Assembly (NCBI RefSeq): GCF_023017165.1 | Contig: NZ_JALKBW010000001.1 | Location: forward strand, 682,001-746,000 | Length of the DNA: 64,000 bases | Origin: Gordonia alkaliphila | GTDB lineage: Bacteria; Actinomycetota; Actinomycetes; Mycobacteriales; Mycobacteriaceae | Reading direction: 5' to 3' | Shown here: positions 16,064 through 25,787 of the stretch, in pieces | Layout: each line of letters begins with the position of its first letter | Numbering within the stretch: the stretch's first letter is position 1 | The notes under the pieces: generated by a model | Databases searched by the model: none | Told to the model about the DNA's origin: nothing | The model's input: the letters and a program-made list of their open reading frames with translations, nothing else | Translations under genes and position numbers: made by a program

Positions 16064-16984
16064 ATGACGACCGACTTCTCCACCGGTGTCCGCGAGGCCG
16101 AACCCGGCATCGTCGACGAGGACGATCTCGACGCACTGCCCCTGCGCCTCGGTGCCGACTCCCTGCTCTGGAAGTACGCCGGCGATGTGCGCATGATCCT
16201 GGGATTCCAGCGTCTCGCCGGGACGGAGAACTGCATCGAGCAGCTCGCCCAGGGAGTGGAGGACCATTCGATCATCTTCAGCGACTTCCTCGGTCGGGCG
16301 CGACGCACCGGGCCGCCGGTGATGCGGACCGTGTACTCGGACGAGCCCCAGCGCTGGGGGCGGCGGGTGCGCGATTTCCACCGCGATATCAAGGGCACCA
16401 TCGCCGACGGCTCCCGCTATCACGCGCTCAACCCCGAGCTCTTCTACTGGGCGCATGCGACGTTCGTCGATCAGGTCCTGACCATGACCGACACCTTCGT
16501 CCGGCGGCTCTCTGACGAGGAGAAGGTCCAGATCTTCGAGGAGAGCAAGGTCTGGTACCAGCTGTACGGGGTGAGCCCGCGCAGCCAGCCGCAGACGTAT
16601 GAGGAGTTCTGCGACTACTGGCAGTCGATGTGCGAGAAGTTCGTGCCCACGCGGACCATCGTCTACGCGACCGGCTATCTCCGGAAGGGGGTGCCCGGCC
16701 CGGCCTGGCTGCCCGCGCCGCTGTGGCGCGTGGCGGCCCTTCCGCTCAACGGGTTCCTGCAGACAGTCATCACCGGCACCCTGCCGCCCGAGATGCGCGC
16801 GGTGTGCGAGCTGCCGTGGGACGAGCGCAAGCAGCGCCGCTACGACCGCTTCGCGCGTTTCATGCGGGCGGTGAACCCGGTGGTCAACAAGCTGCCGGTG
16901 CGCGTCCTGTACGTGCCGTGGGCCTTCGAGGGCTGGGCCCGCACCGGTATCGATCCCCGACCGCTGCACAACACGCCCGCCTGA
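16064..16984 (+). CDS. MpaB/DUF2236-family oxygenase-like protein
   Basis: 306 residues, with the family features ADSLLWKYAGDVRMILGFQR near the N-terminus (residues about 30-50), FYWAHATFVDQVL near 125 and a helical C-terminal half. MpaB in fungi cleaves a farnesyl chain, and Lcp, in the same DUF2236 group, cleaves polyisoprene with a heme. This protein is shorter than Lcp and has no Tat signal, so it is not Lcp. Its reaction is unknown. It is a single gene behind a strong palindrome. Confidence 0.8.
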   Translation: MTTDFSTGVREAEPGIVDEDDLDALPLRLGADSLLWKYAGDVRMILGFQRLAGTENCIEQLAQGVEDHSIIFSDFLGRARRTGPPVMRTVYSDEPQRWGRRVRDFHRDIKGTIADGSRYHALNPELFYWAHATFVDQVLTMTDTFVRRLSDEEKVQIFEESKVWYQLYGVSPRSQPQTYEEFCDYWQSMCEKFVPTRTIVYATGYLRKGVPGPAWLPAPLWRVAALPLNGFLQTVITGTLPPEMRAVCELPWDERKQRRYDRFARFMRAVNPVVNKLPVRVLYVPWAFEGWARTGIDPRPLHNTPA

Positions 16985-17009
16985 TCGTCTCGCCGTTCGT
17001 CGCCCGGCG

Positions 17010-17903
17010 TCATCCCGCCGCCAGGGCGCGGTCGACGAGCACCGCCGTCAGGGTCTCGGTGGTGGCGGCCGGTTCGTCGTGGACGTCGTGCCAGGTGAAG
17101 CTCAACGGGAGCCAGCCGGCGCGAACCAGCGCGTTGCGCTTGCTCGCGTCTCTCCGGAAACTCTTGTGATCGCGGTGGAAGGCCCAGCCGTCGATCTCGA
17201 CTGCGACCTTCCAGTCGGGCCACGCCACATCCACGAACCAGCCCTGGAACGGATACTGCTGCACCCAGCCGCTGATGTTCTCGGCGCGCAACAGCTGGAT
17301 GAAGAGTCGCTCGGCCGCCGACTCGGTGTCCGAATCCAGAACTGCCACCAGCTTCCGCGCCGACGTCATGCCCCGTGCACGGGGATTGCGCTCCAAGCAG
17401 GCCTGCAACCCGGTCAACGTCACCTCGCCTCGCTGCAGCACGCGGTCGAGGAAGCGGGACTGATCCTCGACCAGTCCCGCGCACCCGAGCACCGTCAGTT
17501 CCTTCGCGGTGACGTCCACGCCGCGCACCTGTGTCAGGTCTTCGGCGCAGAAGCGGCGGCGCACCACGTCCGCGGCACCGTGTTCCCACGGGTCTTCCCG
17601 GACAGCGTGGCGCACCGACAGGGTCAGCGGCTGCGGCAGGTGCTCGAGCAGTCCGTGCCACCACGCGGCTGTGGTGCGGTCGAGCACGCCCCGCCACGCC
17701 AACGCCGCCGCACGCACCATCGCGTGTTCGGTGTAGGCGTGTGACTGCAACCGATACACGCCGCGCGCCACCGGCTGCCACTCCTCGCGCGCCACCCGCC
17801 CGTGGATCTCGCTCCGGGTCAGATCGCACCCAAGCGCCTGCACCGTGGTGATCACCCCGTCCTGGTCGGCAAAGATCCGCGCCAGTTCTCCGCTCTCCCC
17901 CAT
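17010..17903 (-). CDS. DUF559 endonuclease-fold protein with AbiEi-like N-terminus
   Basis: 297 residues. The N-terminal 90 residues resemble the winged-helix AbiEi/type IV antitoxin-like region (ADQDGVITTVQALGCDLTRS, then WQPVARGVYRL). The C-terminal part is DUF559, a Vsr/PD-(D/E)XK-like fold: FVDVAWPDWKVAVEIDGW supplies acidic residues, followed by SFRRDASKRNALVRAGW. Such proteins are abundant in Mycobacteriales and have no firm function. I chose ATG 17903 over an upstream TTG. No partner toxin gene is adjacent. Confidence 0.72.
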   Translation of the reverse strand: MGESGELARIFADQDGVITTVQALGCDLTRSEIHGRVAREEWQPVARGVYRLQSHAYTEHAMVRAAALAWRGVLDRTTAAWWHGLLEHLPQPLTLSVRHAVREDPWEHGAADVVRRRFCAEDLTQVRGVDVTAKELTVLGCAGLVEDQSRFLDRVLQRGEVTLTGLQACLERNPRARGMTSARKLVAVLDSDTESAAERLFIQLLRAENISGWVQQYPFQGWFVDVAWPDWKVAVEIDGWAFHRDHKSFRRDASKRNALVRAGWLPLSFTWHDVHDEPAATTETLTAVLVDRALAAG

Positions 17904-17940
17904 GTGCTTTAGACGCAGCAACCACCCGACCGGTTCCCCT

Positions 17941-18013
17941 CGCCGCGAAACCGACGCACTTGATGGTCACAGCACACCAAGCGCAACAGTCTCGCGACAC
18001 CCGCCCCGGATCC
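17941..18013. repeat. Direct repeat copy 1 (pair with 18222)
   Basis: A 73-nt stretch matches 18222-18294 with two mismatches; the first 56 nt (17941-17996) are identical. It lies 38 nt upstream of the DUF559 start codon. Confidence 0.9.
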
Positions 18014-18221
18014 CGGCGACCAGCGCGAGACCGAACGATTCCGCCGATCCCCGCCGCCTCCCGGAAGCACACGCAAGCCGCCCGGAGCCCCAACACAGAT
18101 CAGGCACCCACCGCCAGCGACAAGACGAGAAGGGGATCAGGCGCCCCGCGCATGATCGCGACCCATCACAAGCCCGCGAACTCGCGCATTCGGCACGCCG
18201 CCAACTCGACCTGCTACCCCG
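18014..18221. other. Non-coding spacer between the direct repeats
   Basis: 208 nt between the two repeat copies. I see no credible ORF, tRNA or strong hairpin here. Together with the repeats it forms a 400-nt gene-free stretch. Confidence 0.6.
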
Positions 18222-18294
18222 CGCCGCGAAACCGACGCACTTGATGGTCACAGCACACCAAGCGCAACAGTCTCGCGGCACCCGCCGCGGATCC
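18222..18294. repeat. Direct repeat copy 2 (pair with 17941)
   Basis: The second copy, offset by 281 nt, ends 12 nt from the stop of the alpha/beta hydrolase gene. The two mismatches with copy 1 are in the last quarter. Confidence 0.9.
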
Positions 18295-18306
18295 CCGCGG
18301 GAAGGG

Positions 18307-19062
18307 TCAGGGGGCGGTCAGATGTGCGGTGGCGGCGGCCAGGAACTCGCGCGGTCGGTCGCGGTGGACGCTGTGGCCGGCGTCGATGGTGGCGAACTCC
18401 CCGCGGGGTAGCGCCTCGGACAGGCTGCGCAGGTGGCGCGGCGGCAGGAAGCTGCGGTCGCCGCCGGAGATCACCAGGGTCGGCGCGGGCACCGCCTGCA
18501 GGCCGTCCCACCAGTGCGGATCCGCCTGCTCGAACTGCACGCCGACCACCTCGGGCATGCTGCGGTCGAACCGGAGGAACGGCCGGGGATCGGCGGCCAG
18601 CATCGCGAGTCCGCGGATGCGCCCCGCGAGCGTCGAGGTAGGTGTGATGGCTTCGGCCAGGTCCGCGGCATCGCGGGGCATCGGCGGCGGCTCCTCCACC
18701 AGCAGGCGCCGCACACGCTCGGGTTGGGTCATCGCCAGCCGCAGCGCCGAGTGCGCGCCGAGGGAGTGGCCCACCACGTCCACCCGGTCCAGGTCGAGAC
18801 CGTCGAGCACGGTGGCCAGGTCGTCCCGGAAGTCGTTGAGGCGGTACCGCTGTGCGCGGCCGCTGCGGCCGTGCCCGCGCAGGTCCACCGCGATCACCTC
18901 GCGCCCGGCAGCGGTCAGGGTACCCGACAGTCGACGCCACGTGGTGTGGTCGCCGCCCATTCCGTGCACCAGGAGCACCGGCGGCTCCGCCGACCCCGGA
19001 CTTCGCCCGGCGATCTGCACCGCGAGGTCGGGGCCGCTGCCGTTTCCACCGAGTACACGCAC
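18307..19062 (-). CDS. Alpha/beta-fold hydrolase
   Basis: About 251 residues. The oxyanion-hole motif is LLVHGMGG, the nucleophile elbow is GHSLGAHS, and the C-terminal catalytic histidine is in DAGHSVHRDRP; the acid is probably in VISGGDRS. The family covers esterases, lipases and haloperoxidases; the substrate cannot be told. I start at GTG 19062, which has an AGGGTGG-like site upstream; ATG 19131 would add 23 residues of atypical sequence. Confidence 0.82.
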   Translation of the reverse strand: MRVLGGNGSGPDLAVQIAGRSPGSAEPPVLLVHGMGGDHTTWRRLSGTLTAAGREVIAVDLRGHGRSGRAQRYRLNDFRDDLATVLDGLDLDRVDVVGHSLGAHSALRLAMTQPERVRRLLVEEPPPMPRDAADLAEAITPTSTLAGRIRGLAMLAADPRPFLRFDRSMPEVVGVQFEQADPHWWDGLQAVPAPTLVISGGDRSFLPPRHLRSLSEALPRGEFATIDAGHSVHRDRPREFLAAATAHLTAP

Positions 19063-19157
19063 GACGACCACCCTATTCCTCGGGACCCGGCACCCGGCAA
19101 CACCCTCGAGACCCGTTGACTCCGCCTTCATCCGTGGCAGTCGCTAACGTCAGGGGC

Positions 19158-19643
19158 ATGTCCCAGCCCACGCAGTCCGCACCCTCGCCCACCGACCCGC
19201 TCGTCGCCTTCGCCGGCCTCTGGCGCGGCGCCGGCGAGGGTCACTACCCCACCATCGACGACTTCACCTACACCGAGGAGATCGAACTCTCCCCGGTGCC
19301 GGGCAAGCCGTTCCTGTTCTACCGCTCACGCACCAAGGCCGGCGACGACGGCCGTCCGTTGCACACCGAGACCGGCTATCTGCGTCCCGCCGGCGACGCC
19401 GTCGAACTGCTGATCACCCAACCGACCGGCTTCGTCGAGATCCAGCGCGCCGCCCTCGTCGACGGCGTCCTCGACTTCACCGAGGTGATCCTCGGCGCCT
19501 CCCCCGACGCGAAGGACGTGCACGCGGTGCGGCGCCGCTTCGTGCTCAACGGCGACACCCTCTCCTACGACATGTGGATGTCCTTCGCCGACGTGCCGAT
19601 GACCCATCATCTGCGCGCGGCGTTGCATCGCGTCGCCGACTGA
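19158..19643 (+). CDS. Nitrobindin-like heme-binding beta-barrel protein
   Basis: 161 residues. The N-terminal LVAFAGLWRGAGEGHYPTI carries the nitrobindin signature (GxWxGxGxGxYPT), followed by antiparallel strands and a C-terminal ALHRVAD whose histidine is in the position of the heme ligand. Ferric nitrobindins isomerise peroxynitrite to nitrate. It is a monocistronic gene, divergent from the hydrolase and convergent with tuf. Confidence 0.82.
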   Translation: MSQPTQSAPSPTDPLVAFAGLWRGAGEGHYPTIDDFTYTEEIELSPVPGKPFLFYRSRTKAGDDGRPLHTETGYLRPAGDAVELLITQPTGFVEIQRAALVDGVLDFTEVILGASPDAKDVHAVRRRFVLNGDTLSYDMWMSFADVPMTHHLRAALHRVAD

Positions 19644-19687
19644 TCCACTCGTCCCGATTCCCGCCAGACGGTCGGCCCGAGATGCAG

Positions 19688-19721
19688 AGAACCCGCCCCG
19701 CCTTGCGGCGGAGCGGGTTCT
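19688..19721. terminator. Bidirectional terminator between nitrobindin gene and tuf
   Basis: AGAACCCG...CGGGTTCT arms enclose an inner CCCGCC/GGCGGA stem and a TTGC loop, giving a long GC-rich hairpin between convergent genes. Confidence 0.8.
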
Positions 19722-19728
19722 CAATGAC

Positions 19729-19797
19729 CCTTCGACAAGCTCAGGAGCCAGTGACTCGGCGAGCGTGCCTCGGATCAGAAAATCAGATGATCAGATG
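19729..19797. repeat. Short-repeat tract after tuf
   Basis: The sequence CCTTCGACAAGCTCAGG (19729-19745) looks like a short dispersed intergenic element of high-GC actinobacteria (from memory, not searched). It is followed by a tandem ATCAGATG pair (19782-19797) that touches the tuf stop codon. Confidence 0.4.
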
Positions 19798-19798
19798 A

Positions 19799-20989
<1,191 letters not shown>

Positions 20990-21010
20990 TTGTGTCCTCC
21001 TGGACTCTGG

Positions 21011-21033
21011 TCTGCCGAGGCGATCTCGGCAGA
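21011..21033 (-). promoter_or_regulatory. Hairpin in the tuf leader
   Basis: TCTGCCGAG and CTCGGCAGA form a perfect 9-bp stem with a 5-nt loop, 10 nt from the tuf Shine-Dalgarno sequence. It may protect processed tuf mRNA or mark a separate tuf 5' end. Confidence 0.5.
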
Positions 21034-21087
21034 AGTGATTGACAGTTTATTGCGCCGCAGCGCGGGCCGCGTAAGCGGGCGGGCGAA

Positions 21088-23193
21088 TTACTCGCCCGTC
21101 GCCTTCGCGATGATCTCCTTCGCCACGTTCGCCGGAACTTCGGCGTACGAGTCGAAGACCATGGAGTAGTTTGCTCGGCCCTGAGTCTTCGACCGCAGGT
21201 CTCCGATGTAGCCGAACATCTCCGACAGCGGCACCGCAGCCTTCACGACGCGGGCACCGCTGCGCTCCTCCATGGCCTGGATCTGACCACGGCGGGAGTT
21301 CAGGTCGCCGATGACGTCGCCCATGTAGTCCTCCGGAGTCGTGACCTCGACGGCCATGATCGGTTCCAGAATGACGGGGCTTGCCATGCGTGCAGCCTCT
21401 TTCAGAGCCTGCGAACCGGCGATCTTGAAGGCCATTTCCGACGAGTCGACGTCATGGTACTGACCGTCGAGCAGAGTGACCTTCAGGTTGACCAGCGGGT
21501 AGCCGGCCAGGACGCCGTACTGCATCGCGTCCTGCGCACCGGCATCCACCGAAGGGATGTACTCGCGCGGGACACGACCGCCGGTGACGGCGTTGTCGAA
21601 CTCGTAGGTCGCGCCGTCCTCGGCGTCGACCAACGGCTCGAGCTTGATCTGGACCTTCGCGAACTGGCCCGAGCCACCCGTCTGCTTCTTGTGGGTGTAG
21701 TCGTGCTTCTCGACGATCTTACGGATCGTCTCGCGGTAGGCCACCTGCGGCTTACCGACGTTCGCCTCGACCTTGAACTCGCGCTTCATGCGGTCGACCA
21801 GGATGTCGAGGTGGAGCTCGCCCATGCCGCCGATGACGGTCTGGCCGGTCTCCTCGTCGAGCTGCACCGAGAAGGTCGGATCCTCTTCGGCGAGCTTCTG
21901 GATCGCGGTGCCCAGCTTCTCCTGGTCCGACTTGGTCTTCGGCTCGATCGAGACGTTGATGACCGGGTCCGGGAAGGTCATGGACTCCAGGACGATCGGG
22001 TTGGCGATGTCGCAGAGGGTGTCACCGGTGGTGGTGTCCTTCAGGCCGATCATCGCGTAGATGTGGCCGGCCACCGCGTCGTCGACCGGGTTCTCCTTGT
22101 TGGCATGCATCTGGAAGAGCTTGCCGATGCGCTCCTTCTTGCCCTTGGTCGCGTTGAGCACCTGGGTGCCCGGATCGACCCGGCCGGAGTAGACGCGCAC
22201 GAAGGTGAGCTTGCCGAAGAACGGGTGCGCGGCGATCTTGAACGCCAGCGCCGAGAACGGATCGTCCTTGCTCGGCTTACGGGTGAGGACTTCCTCCTCG
22301 TCACCCGGAACGTGGCCCTCGATCTCGCCGATGTCCAGCGGGTTCGGCAGGTACGAGACGACGGCGTCGAGCATGGGCTGGATGCCCTTGTTCTTGAACG
22401 CCGTGCCGCACAGCACCGGGTAGACCTCGGAGTTGATGGTCATCTTCCGGATGGCGCCCTTGATCTCATCGATCGAGAGCTCCTCGCCGGCGAAGTACTT
22501 CTCCATGAGAGCTTCGTCGGACTCGGCGACCTTCTCCAGCAGCTTCTCGCGGTACTCCTCGGCGCGCTCCTGCAGATCCGCGGGGATCTCGGCGACGGTG
22601 GCCTCGGCGCCGATCGCGACGGTGCCCGGCCACAGCAGGGCCTTCATCTCGATCAGGTCGACGACGCCGTCGAAGGCATCCTCGGCACCGATCGGGAGCT
22701 GCAGCACCAGCGGGGTGGCGCCGAGACGGTCGATGATGGTCTGCACGGTGTAGTAGAAGTCCGCGCCCATCTTGTCCATCTTGTTGACGAAGCAGATGCG
22801 GGGGACGTCGTACTTGGTGGCCTGGCGCCAGACCTGCTCGGACTGGGGCTCGACGCCCTCCTTGCCGTCGAAGACGGCGACGGCGCCGTCGAGCACGCGG
22901 AGCGCGCGCTCGACCTCGACGGTGAAGTCGACGTGGCCCGGGGTGTCGATGACGTTGATCTGGTTGTTATCCCAGAAACAGGTGACGGCGGCCGAGGTAA
23001 TGGTGATACCCCGCTCCTTCTCCTGCTCCATCCAGTCGGTGGTCGACGCACCGTCGTGGGTCTCACCGATCTTGTAGTTCACACCCGTGTAGTAGAGGAT
23101 GCGCTCGGTGGTGGTGGTCTTGCCGGCGTCGATGTGCGCCATGATGCCGATGTTGCGGACCTTGGTGAGGTCGTTCAGCACTTCCTGTGCCAT
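21088..23193 (-). CDS. fusA: Elongation factor G
   Basis: A 701-residue translocase GTPase. [18 protein letters not shown] (G1), the DTPGHVDF switch II and [11 protein letters not shown]4 motifs lead domain I; domains II-V follow to the C-terminal [20 protein letters not shown] segment (in two parts). It sits between rpsG and tuf in the standard str order. A strong intercistronic hairpin lies upstream. Confidence 0.99.
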   Translation of the reverse strand: MAQEVLNDLTKVRNIGIMAHIDAGKTTTTERILYYTGVNYKIGETHDGASTTDWMEQEKERGITITSAAVTCFWDNNQINVIDTPGHVDFTVEVERALRVLDGAVAVFDGKEGVEPQSEQVWRQATKYDVPRICFVNKMDKMGADFYYTVQTIIDRLGATPLVLQLPIGAEDAFDGVVDLIEMKALLWPGTVAIGAEATVAEIPADLQERAEEYREKLLEKVAESDEALMEKYFAGEELSIDEIKGAIRKMTINSEVYPVLCGTAFKNKGIQPMLDAVVSYLPNPLDIGEIEGHVPGDEEEVLTRKPSKDDPFSALAFKIAAHPFFGKLTFVRVYSGRVDPGTQVLNATKGKKERIGKLFQMHANKENPVDDAVAGHIYAMIGLKDTTTGDTLCDIANPIVLESMTFPDPVINVSIEPKTKSDQEKLGTAIQKLAEEDPTFSVQLDEETGQTVIGGMGELHLDILVDRMKREFKVEANVGKPQVAYRETIRKIVEKHDYTHKKQTGGSGQFAKVQIKLEPLVDAEDGATYEFDNAVTGGRVPREYIPSVDAGAQDAMQYGVLAGYPLVNLKVTLLDGQYHDVDSSEMAFKIAGSQALKEAARMASPVILEPIMAVEVTTPEDYMGDVIGDLNSRRGQIQAMEERSGARVVKAAVPLSEMFGYIGDLRSKTQGRANYSMVFDSYAEVPANVAKEIIAKATGE

Positions 23194-23270
23194 GGGATTC
23201 CCTTCGGGGAGTCAGCGGAAAGAGGTCTGCGGAGAAGGCCGGCGGTTCAGGCGAGCCGCGGCGGTGGCCA

Positions 23271-23306
23271 CTGCGCAAGGCTAATCGTTGGATCAGCCTT
23301 GCGCAG
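23271..23306 (-). promoter_or_regulatory. Intercistronic hairpin between rpsG and fusA
   Basis: CTGCGCAAGGCT and AGCCTTGCGCAG form a perfect 12-bp stem with a 12-nt loop, starting 5 nt after the rpsG stop. No T tract follows, so attenuation, RNase processing or mRNA protection is more likely than termination. Confidence 0.7.
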
Positions 23307-23311
23307 GGTTG

Positions 23312-23782
23312 TCACCAGCGGTAGTGCGCGAACGCGCGGTTGGCTTCGGCCATCTTGTGGGTGTCCTCGCGACGCTTCACAGCGGCGCCGAGACCGTTCG
23401 AGGCGTCGAGCAGCTCGTTGGCGAGACGCTCCACCATGGTCTTCTCACGACGCTGACGGCTGAAGGTCACCAGCCAACGCAGGGCCAGGGTGTTGGCGCG
23501 GCCCGGCTTGACCTCGATGGGCACCTGGTAGGTGGCGCCACCGACGCGACGGCTCTTGACCTCGAGCGTCGGCTTGACGTTGTCCAGCGCGCGCTTGAGG
23601 GTGATGACCGGATCGGTGCCGGTCTTGTCGCGGGTCTGCTCGAGAGCCTGGTACACGATGCGCTCGGCGGTCGACTTCTTGCCGTCCAGCAGGATCTTGT
23701 TGACCAGCTGGGTGACCAGCGTGGAACCATAAACCGGGTCCTGGATCAGCGGGCGCTTGGGTGCGGGTCCTTTACGAGGCAT
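23312..23782 (-). CDS. rpsG: 30S ribosomal protein S7
   Basis: 156 residues, standard for S7, which nucleates assembly of the 3' major domain of 16S r[13 protein letters not shown], then [14 protein letters not shown] and [20 protein letters not shown] are family-typical, ending FAHYRW. It starts 3 nt after the rpsL stop, so translation is coupled. Confidence 0.99.
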   Translation of the reverse strand: MPRKGPAPKRPLIQDPVYGSTLVTQLVNKILLDGKKSTAERIVYQALEQTRDKTGTDPVITLKRALDNVKPTLEVKSRRVGGATYQVPIEVKPGRANTLALRWLVTFSRQRREKTMVERLANELLDASNGLGAAVKRREDTHKMAEANRAFAHYRW

Positions 23783-23785
23783 GGA

Positions 23786-24157
23786 TCAGTTCCCCTTCTT
23801 TGCGCCGTAACGGCTGCGAGCCTGCTTGCGGTCCTTGACACCCTGGGTGTCGAGCGAGCCGCGGACGATGCGGTAACGAACACCGGGGAGGTCCTTCACA
23901 CGACCACCGCGGACGAGCACCATCGAGTGCTCCTGCAGGTTGTGGCCTTCACCCGGGATGTAAGCGGTGACCTCGACGCCACTGGTCAGACGCACACGGG
24001 CGACCTTCCGGAGAGCGGAGTTCGGCTTCTTCGGGGTGGTGGTGTACACGCGGGTGCACACGCCACGACGCTGCGGGCTGCCCTTCAGGGCTGCGGTCTT
24101 CTTGATCGAAGCCTTGTCTTTGCGGCCCTTGCGGACCAGCTGGTTAATAGTTGGCAC
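23786..24157 (-). CDS. rpsL: 30S ribosomal protein S12
   Basis: 123 residues, the decoding-centre protein. [17 protein letters not shown] and [18 protein letters not shown] contain the two lysines whose change gives streptomycin resistance; both are wild type (Lys in TPKKPNS and Lys in GRVKDLPGV). I start at GTG 24157 ([10 protein letters not shown]), which has GAGGAG 10-15 nt upstream; the longer open frame is not conserved sequence. Confidence 0.98.
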   Translation of the reverse strand: MPTINQLVRKGRKDKASIKKTAALKGSPQRRGVCTRVYTTTPKKPNSALRKVARVRLTSGVEVTAYIPGEGHNLQEHSMVLVRGGRVKDLPGVRYRIVRGSLDTQGVKDRKQARSRYGAKKGN

Positions 24158-24519
24158 TAGGTTCTTTCTCCTCGTGGCCGACGTGGTGTCGGCCTGTCTT
24201 TCGTCGCGGTTGGTGCTCCGGGCAGGAAGCTCACCGCACCTAAACGGCACTCTGAGCAACTTCCGCAACTCGCCCCACCAGGACTTCCGCCCTGGTCAAT
24301 GAGTTATTCTGCACCCGTAGTCGGGCGTGTCGTACGGGGTACGACGTGTTCACGACCCCCACCCCGCAACCGAAGGTGAATCCGATTTCGGGCGGGCGGC
24401 ATCCAGCGTGCTGGACACCGACGGTCTACTCTACCGCCCGAGTTTCGACAGGTCAAAATGATGGACGTGGGTTTGATCGCACCGTTATCGGGTCGCGTGA
24501 CGCACCGTCGACTGCCACC
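24158..24519. promoter_or_regulatory. Divergent leader region of rpsL and the MFS gene
   Basis: 362 nt without a gene. It holds the rpsL leader, with a 6-bp hairpin (ACCAGG/CCTGGT, 24277-24296) and a short palindrome GTCGTAC-GGG-GTACGAC at 24329-24345 that could be a regulator site. AT-rich AGAATAACT (complement near 24303-24311) is a possible rpsL -10. No ribosomal-protein binding motif could be recognised by eye. Confidence 0.4.
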
Positions 24520-25776
24520 ATGACACAGGTGTCCGGTGACCCTCGACCTCTTCCCGGCGCGCTGCTGATGCGCACCCTCTCCCGCGGTTCGCACCGCGGC
24601 GGCCAAGTCCTCGTGCTGCTCGCGATCCTGGTGTTCGCTCTATCCCTGCGGGCGGCCGTGACCTCCCTGACGCCGCTGCTGGGCCGCGTCTCCGACGACC
24701 TCGGTTTCGGCAACGCCGCGATCGGCGCGATCGGCATGCTGCCGACCCTGATGTTCGGTGTCGCCGGACTGGTCGGCGCAGGACTCGGCAGGCGATTCGG
24801 CCTGGAGATCGCCACGGTGGGCGCGGTGATCGTGACGGCCGCGGGGACCGGCCTGCGCGGTCTGGCCGGCGACACGTGGAGTCTGATGGCGTTGTCCGCG
24901 GTGGCGCTGTTCGGCATGGGCCTGGGCAACGTGCTGATCCCGCCGCTGGTGAAGCGCTACTTCCCCCACCGCATCGCGGCCAGCAGCACCGCCTACATCC
25001 TGTGCGTGCAGCTGGGCACCACGGTTCCGGCCGCACTGGCGGTGCCGGCCGCCGACGCCGCGGGCTGGCGGTGGGCGCTCGCCGGTTGGGCGGCGATTCC
25101 ACTACTCGCCCTGGTGCCGTGGATCGCGGTGGCACGACGACGCCGCGCCGAGACATCCGGTGAGATCGAGACCGCCGCGACCCCGCGGCTTCCGGTGTGG
25201 CGCTCGCCGATCGCGTGGGGCCTGGTGTTCCTGTTCGGCATGACGTCGCTGATGACCTATTCCCTGCTGACCTGGATCCCCGAGCTGCTGGCCGACGCCG
25301 GCGCCGACGATGCCCTCGGCGGGGCGGCGGTCGCTGCGTTCGCCGGGGTCGGCTTCCTGGCGACCTTCGTGGCGCCGTGGCTGTGCCTGCGCTTCGCCAA
25401 CCCCTACGGCTTCATCGTCGGATTCGCGGCCTGCATGCTCAGCGGTCTCGCCGGGCTGTACTGGGCCCCGCTGACCGGGACCATCGCGTGGGTGCTGCTG
25501 GCCGGGCTGGGCGTGAGTTCGTTCCCGATGGCCCTGACGCTGATCAACGTGCGCACGCGCACCGCGGCGGGCTCGGCGTCGCTGTCCGGTTTCGGCCAGG
25601 GCCTCGGCTACCTGCTGGCCTGCGCCGGGCCGCTCCTGTTCGGCATCCTGCGCGAGGTGAGCGGCGGCTGGGGGCTCTCGCTGAGTCTGCTCGTCGTCGC
25701 CACCTGCCTGATGCTGATCGGCGGCTACGTGATCTGCCGACCGCGATTCCTGGAGGACAGCCTGCCCGCCGTGTAA
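24520..25776 (+). CDS. MFS transporter, CynX/NimT-like
   Basis: About 418 residues with 12 predicted membrane helices. Helix 1 begins VLVLLAILVFALSLRAAVTS, and SLTPLLGRVSDDLGFGNAAIG is typical of the cyanate/2-nitroimidazole permease group (CynX, NimT). GLGRRFGLE is the family loop after helix 2. I start at ATG 24520 (MTQVSGD); ATG 24568 is also possible. The next gene begins 11 nt after the stop, so the transporter may be made with the AcoR-like regulator; the substrate is unknown. Confidence 0.8.
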   Translation: MTQVSGDPRPLPGALLMRTLSRGSHRGGQVLVLLAILVFALSLRAAVTSLTPLLGRVSDDLGFGNAAIGAIGMLPTLMFGVAGLVGAGLGRRFGLEIATVGAVIVTAAGTGLRGLAGDTWSLMALSAVALFGMGLGNVLIPPLVKRYFPHRIAASSTAYILCVQLGTTVPAALAVPAADAAGWRWALAGWAAIPLLALVPWIAVARRRRAETSGEIETAATPRLPVWRSPIAWGLVFLFGMTSLMTYSLLTWIPELLADAGADDALGGAAVAAFAGVGFLATFVAPWLCLRFANPYGFIVGFAACMLSGLAGLYWAPLTGTIAWVLLAGLGVSSFPMALTLINVRTRTAAGSASLSGFGQGLGYLLACAGPLLFGILREVSGGWGLSLSLLVVATCLMLIGGYVICRPRFLEDSLPAV

Positions 25777-25787
25777 CAGTGGAGACT

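Noticed and set aside
16064..16984. Latex clearing protein Lcp
   Set aside because: It shares the DUF2236 fold but is about 100 residues shorter and has no Tat signal, so polyisoprene cleavage outside the cell is not supported.
17010..17903. Complete AbiE toxin-antitoxin or other defence system
   Set aside because: Only an AbiEi-like N-terminus fused to DUF559 is present; no AbiEii toxin gene or other defence gene is adjacent.
17941..18294. CRISPR array or IS remnant
   Set aside because: Only two direct copies with a 208-nt spacer, no cas genes, no inverted ends and no transposase remnant.
24346..24519. N-terminal extension of the MFS transporter
   Set aside because: The frame is open from 24346, but the extra 58 residues are not membrane-protein-like and cover the rpsL promoter region; ATG 24520 is preferred.
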